From the NCBI GenBank assembly GCA_020086605.1, contig JACBWW010000004.1:41076465-41140464 (forward strand): a stretch of DNA of 64,000 nt. Reading direction: 5' to 3'. The translations under genes and the position numbers were made by a program. The stretch comes from Lanius collurio. Taxonomy: Eukaryota; Chordata; Aves; Passeriformes; Laniidae. Below are positions 61,166-64,000 of this stretch, piece by piece. Numbering within the stretch: the stretch's first letter is position 1; each line of letters opens with the position of its first letter. The notes beneath the pieces were generated by a model that saw only the letters and a program-made list of their open reading frames with translations, was not told the DNA's origin and ran no database searches.

Positions 61166-62965
61166 GTACTATTTTACAGTACTGAACTTCTTTTACATTT
61201 TTTTTAATAGTTTTTGGTTTTTTACTGTTCTTTCACAAGGTTTTACTCACATTATTTAGTGATTTTTGTATTGACAGAGTTCCAGACAGGAGGAAGCTTT
61301 TGTGAGATGCATTTGGTTACTACATGAGGTAATAATAAATGAGAAGGTGAATTGTGGCAATGAAAGATACGAAGTGCTTTTTTTTTTTTTTGATCCAAAT
61401 GACAGTATTTAGGCAATTCTTGTTCTGACATACAAGTCTTGGATGGAATGCAAGTATCTGACGTGGAATGTGTAGAGAGTTAGAAATGGAAGTCTTCTAT
61501 TCTTTCAATTTTCACTATGTATCCTTGTCACTATTTCACTATTTTGCTCCCTTCCAACTAATCAAACTAGAAAGCTTTTTCTTAAGTCTCATGTAGACTA
61601 TGCATGCAGTCTTAACCTAACTCATGCTCATGACTCAATAGTATGCACTAATCTTCTGTTCACATCAGACTCCTTTTATATTTTTTACATTTACTTTGTG
61701 AAATGGGAGTTGCCAGATTGTATGGGAGTTTCTCAGCAATCACACAAAGAGGATACACCTCCTTAGTCAATTAGAGAGTTTATTATGAAGGTAAATGCCA
61801 TAAGTTAAGCATCAATCACTTCCAAGTTCATCCAGGTGTGCTTTGTTTGCTGGCCTACTTTAATATTATTTATATAATCGGAGTCAAGATAACATACAGG
61901 ATTATATAAATACTGTTTAGCTTCATAAAACTAAATTCTGTTAGTTCAAAATTAGTGAATTATTGCTTGCACCTTTTGTGAAAATGTCATATAGTCATCC
62001 CAATATAGGATGAGGTGAATGTACTTTTAAAGTAAACTGGCCCCTCAATTAAAAATTACTCTTTTGGTGTTTGAAGTTTATTTTGGCTCAGTTTCACATA
62101 CTAGCTTACATGAGAGAGACCTAACAAGTCCAGGGTCATGACATGAAAATGGCAGTTTCAACCAAAGGAGAAGTTTTTTATAGGACAGCTACAAAGTACC
62201 TCCTGTTAAAACTTGGATAATCCATGTTTTGTAATCTGTATTTCTATTCATATTCTGTGTGTTGATATAGGTTTGTGTATAATAAATACTGTCATTTGTA
62301 AAAGTAGTAGAAAATAAAATGTAGTACAAAATCAGTCAATTCAGGAATATGTTTTGCTTTGATTTGGATGACTTAATCTGAAACACTCCCATGATGACAA
62401 ATTAAAAAAATACCAAAAAACAAAAAAACCACCAAATTTAGGAAATGAAATGAAAGAGTTGAAAAACAGGCTTTTTCTTTGACATATCTGTATTCCCATA
62501 AATTTCTTGCAAAAAAAAGGAAAAGTTTACTCCCAAATCCTTCTAACAGTAACAGAAGTCAATAATTTATCAGGTGATGCCCAGAAGTATGATTTATATT
62601 TTATTTTATTATAATAGTCTTCTTCAAGAGCTCACGTGCCTGTCTCAGTCTTTCCATTTCTATAATATCCTGAGCTATGTTGAGCACTTTGTAATAAATC
62701 TATATTAAAGTCTGACCATGTCTTTATAATTTTTGTTGTTTTAAGCACCTTTTTTGAATGATGAGTGATTTACAGATCATCTCCCTCTTGTCAGATAAGT
62801 GTTTAGCGTTTCTATTCAATACCTTCAGAGTAAATACCTATTTGCATTGTTAGTTTAGAGACAAGCATGTTTAGTCTGGCCTAAAATACTAGAAAAAGGT
62901 CTTTTATTAATCATATAGTCCTCTGAGATGGTAAAGAAATATTTCTGTGTTAATTTATGTACAGG
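61166..62965. other. Intergenic sequence, no gene seen
   Basis: AT-rich with T runs (61,378-61,391) and an A-rich patch at 62,401-62,436. Nothing else recognised. Confidence 0.5.
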
Positions 62966-63350
62966 TGTGTGGGTTTACATGGTAAGATTTTGGTAGCAGG
63001 GGAGCTGCAGGGCCTCTGTAGGAAGAGATTTGGACAGCTCTGTGCCAGACACAGCTACTGCCTGCTGGCTCCAGACCTACCACAGCAGACAGCTGAGCCC
63101 ATCAGCCACGCTGGTGGCTTGGAAATATATTTATGTATTTGGAATTGTATTTAAGAAAGGCTAAAATGCTGTGTAGCAGTTAAAGAGAGGAGGGAGAAAT
63201 GTCCTTTTGAGGAGGGGGAATGAGAGAGCTGAGGGTTTGCAGTCAGCTGAGTGCTGGCTGAGGGTTTGCAGGCAGCCAAGCTGAACCCATCACAGCTGGA
63301 AAAATAAAGATTCTTTGTGTCTAATTAATAATTGCCGGACTACAGCAACA
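62966..63350 (+). mobile_element. Probable avian ERV LTR
   Basis: GGGTTTACATGGTAAGATTT and TGGTAGCAGGGGAGCTGCAG open the element; ATATTTATGTATTTGGAATT and ATTTAAGAAAGG form a TATA-like region. A duplicated GCTGAGGGTTTGCAG follows (about 63,229 and 63,258), then AAAAATAAAGATTCTTTGTG with the poly(A) signal. Matches a songbird LTR layout. No target duplication found. Confidence 0.6.
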
Positions 63351-64000
63351 CTTAATGCACCATTGGTGAAGTATTGTTCTGAACTGGAAACTTTAGTCTG
63401 GTCTCTGTCTTGGGAAAGTACAGCAAAGATATTATCACTTATCTACTGAATCTGCTTTTGATTTAACATTTTTATTAAGGTATTTGTCTACAGCAAACAT
63501 CTCTTACAGAGTTGTTATGAAATACTTTTTCCTCTATAATGTTTCTAACCTACGTAAGCATTGCCAGAAAAATAACTGTTCTTCAAACTGGGTAAAGAAA
63601 GGGGATTGTACTCTGTTATGTGTGTTCCTCATGCTCATTCACATCAGCAGTGTTCTGTTGTAGTATGTTCAGCTAAGTCTTACTTTCCTGGTAAAGATAA
63701 AAATTCAACTTTTTTCTTTTTATAATCTTTCTCTTTGCATAATCTGAGAAAGAAAATTGTAAGTAACCTTAAAAATTTGGGCTTACATCCATGCCAAAGT
63801 TTCTATTCCCACGAGCTACATTTTCTATCAAATGTTTGGATTAAATGAGATCACATCTCTCCTCCCTTTTCTCATCAGTAATTGCCTCTGGTTTCTACAT
63901 TGTAGAGTCATGCTAACTCCTGCTTTCCTGGTCTTTGGAAAAGTGAAAAAAGACAGCATTCTGTGCAAAACTGAAGTATTTTGAAATGAGAAGAGAGCCT
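63351..64000. other. Intergenic sequence to the right edge, no gene seen
   Basis: AT-rich; no exon or repeat family recognised. Confidence 0.5.

Overview
The window is vertebrate nuclear DNA, most likely from a bird and probably a songbird. Introns with GT..AG ends interrupt the one real gene. The interspersed repeats are CR1 LINE fragments and several long terminal repeats (LTRs) of avian endogenous-retrovirus type, recognised from memory of such families rather than by a search. Nothing looks bacterial, and I see no operon, CRISPR array, tRNA or rRNA.

The left third (1 to about 22,000) is the 5' end of one minus-strand gene for a gel-forming secreted mucin, best matched to MUC6 (the beta-ovomucin / gastric mucin type). 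I could join 20 coding exons from 21,886 down to 537. All splice phases agree and there is no frameshift or internal stop. They encode about 847 residues: signal peptide, VWD1-C8-TIL, VWD2-C8-TIL, then a cysteine-rich linker and a third TIL-like module. The gene runs off the left edge before VWD3 and the Thr/Ser-rich mucin region. A TATA box lies about 100 bases upstream of the start codon. Introns hold an antisense LTR (intron 17) and a CR1 tail (intron 15).

The right two thirds (22,000 to 64,000) contain no gene I can support. The stretch holds a solo LTR with a perfect 5-bp target duplication (23,537-24,464), further LTR-like segments near 31.1, 36.7, 51.6, 60.1, 60.8 and 63.0 kb, and CR1 pieces near 36.9, 40.3, 47.9 and 56.7 kb. 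It also holds a GC- and CpG-rich island at 46.05-46.47 kb that could be an unannotated promoter, a few clean inverted repeats and AT-rich filler. In vertebrates with the mucin cluster, MUC6 is usually head-to-head with MUC2. This block is therefore probably the MUC6-MUC2 intergenic region, but no MUC2 exon was seen.

I found no convincing new biological system. The items most worth checking are the isolated CpG island, the 17-bp perfect inverted repeat at 49.3 kb, and the promoter/5' leader of the mucin gene.
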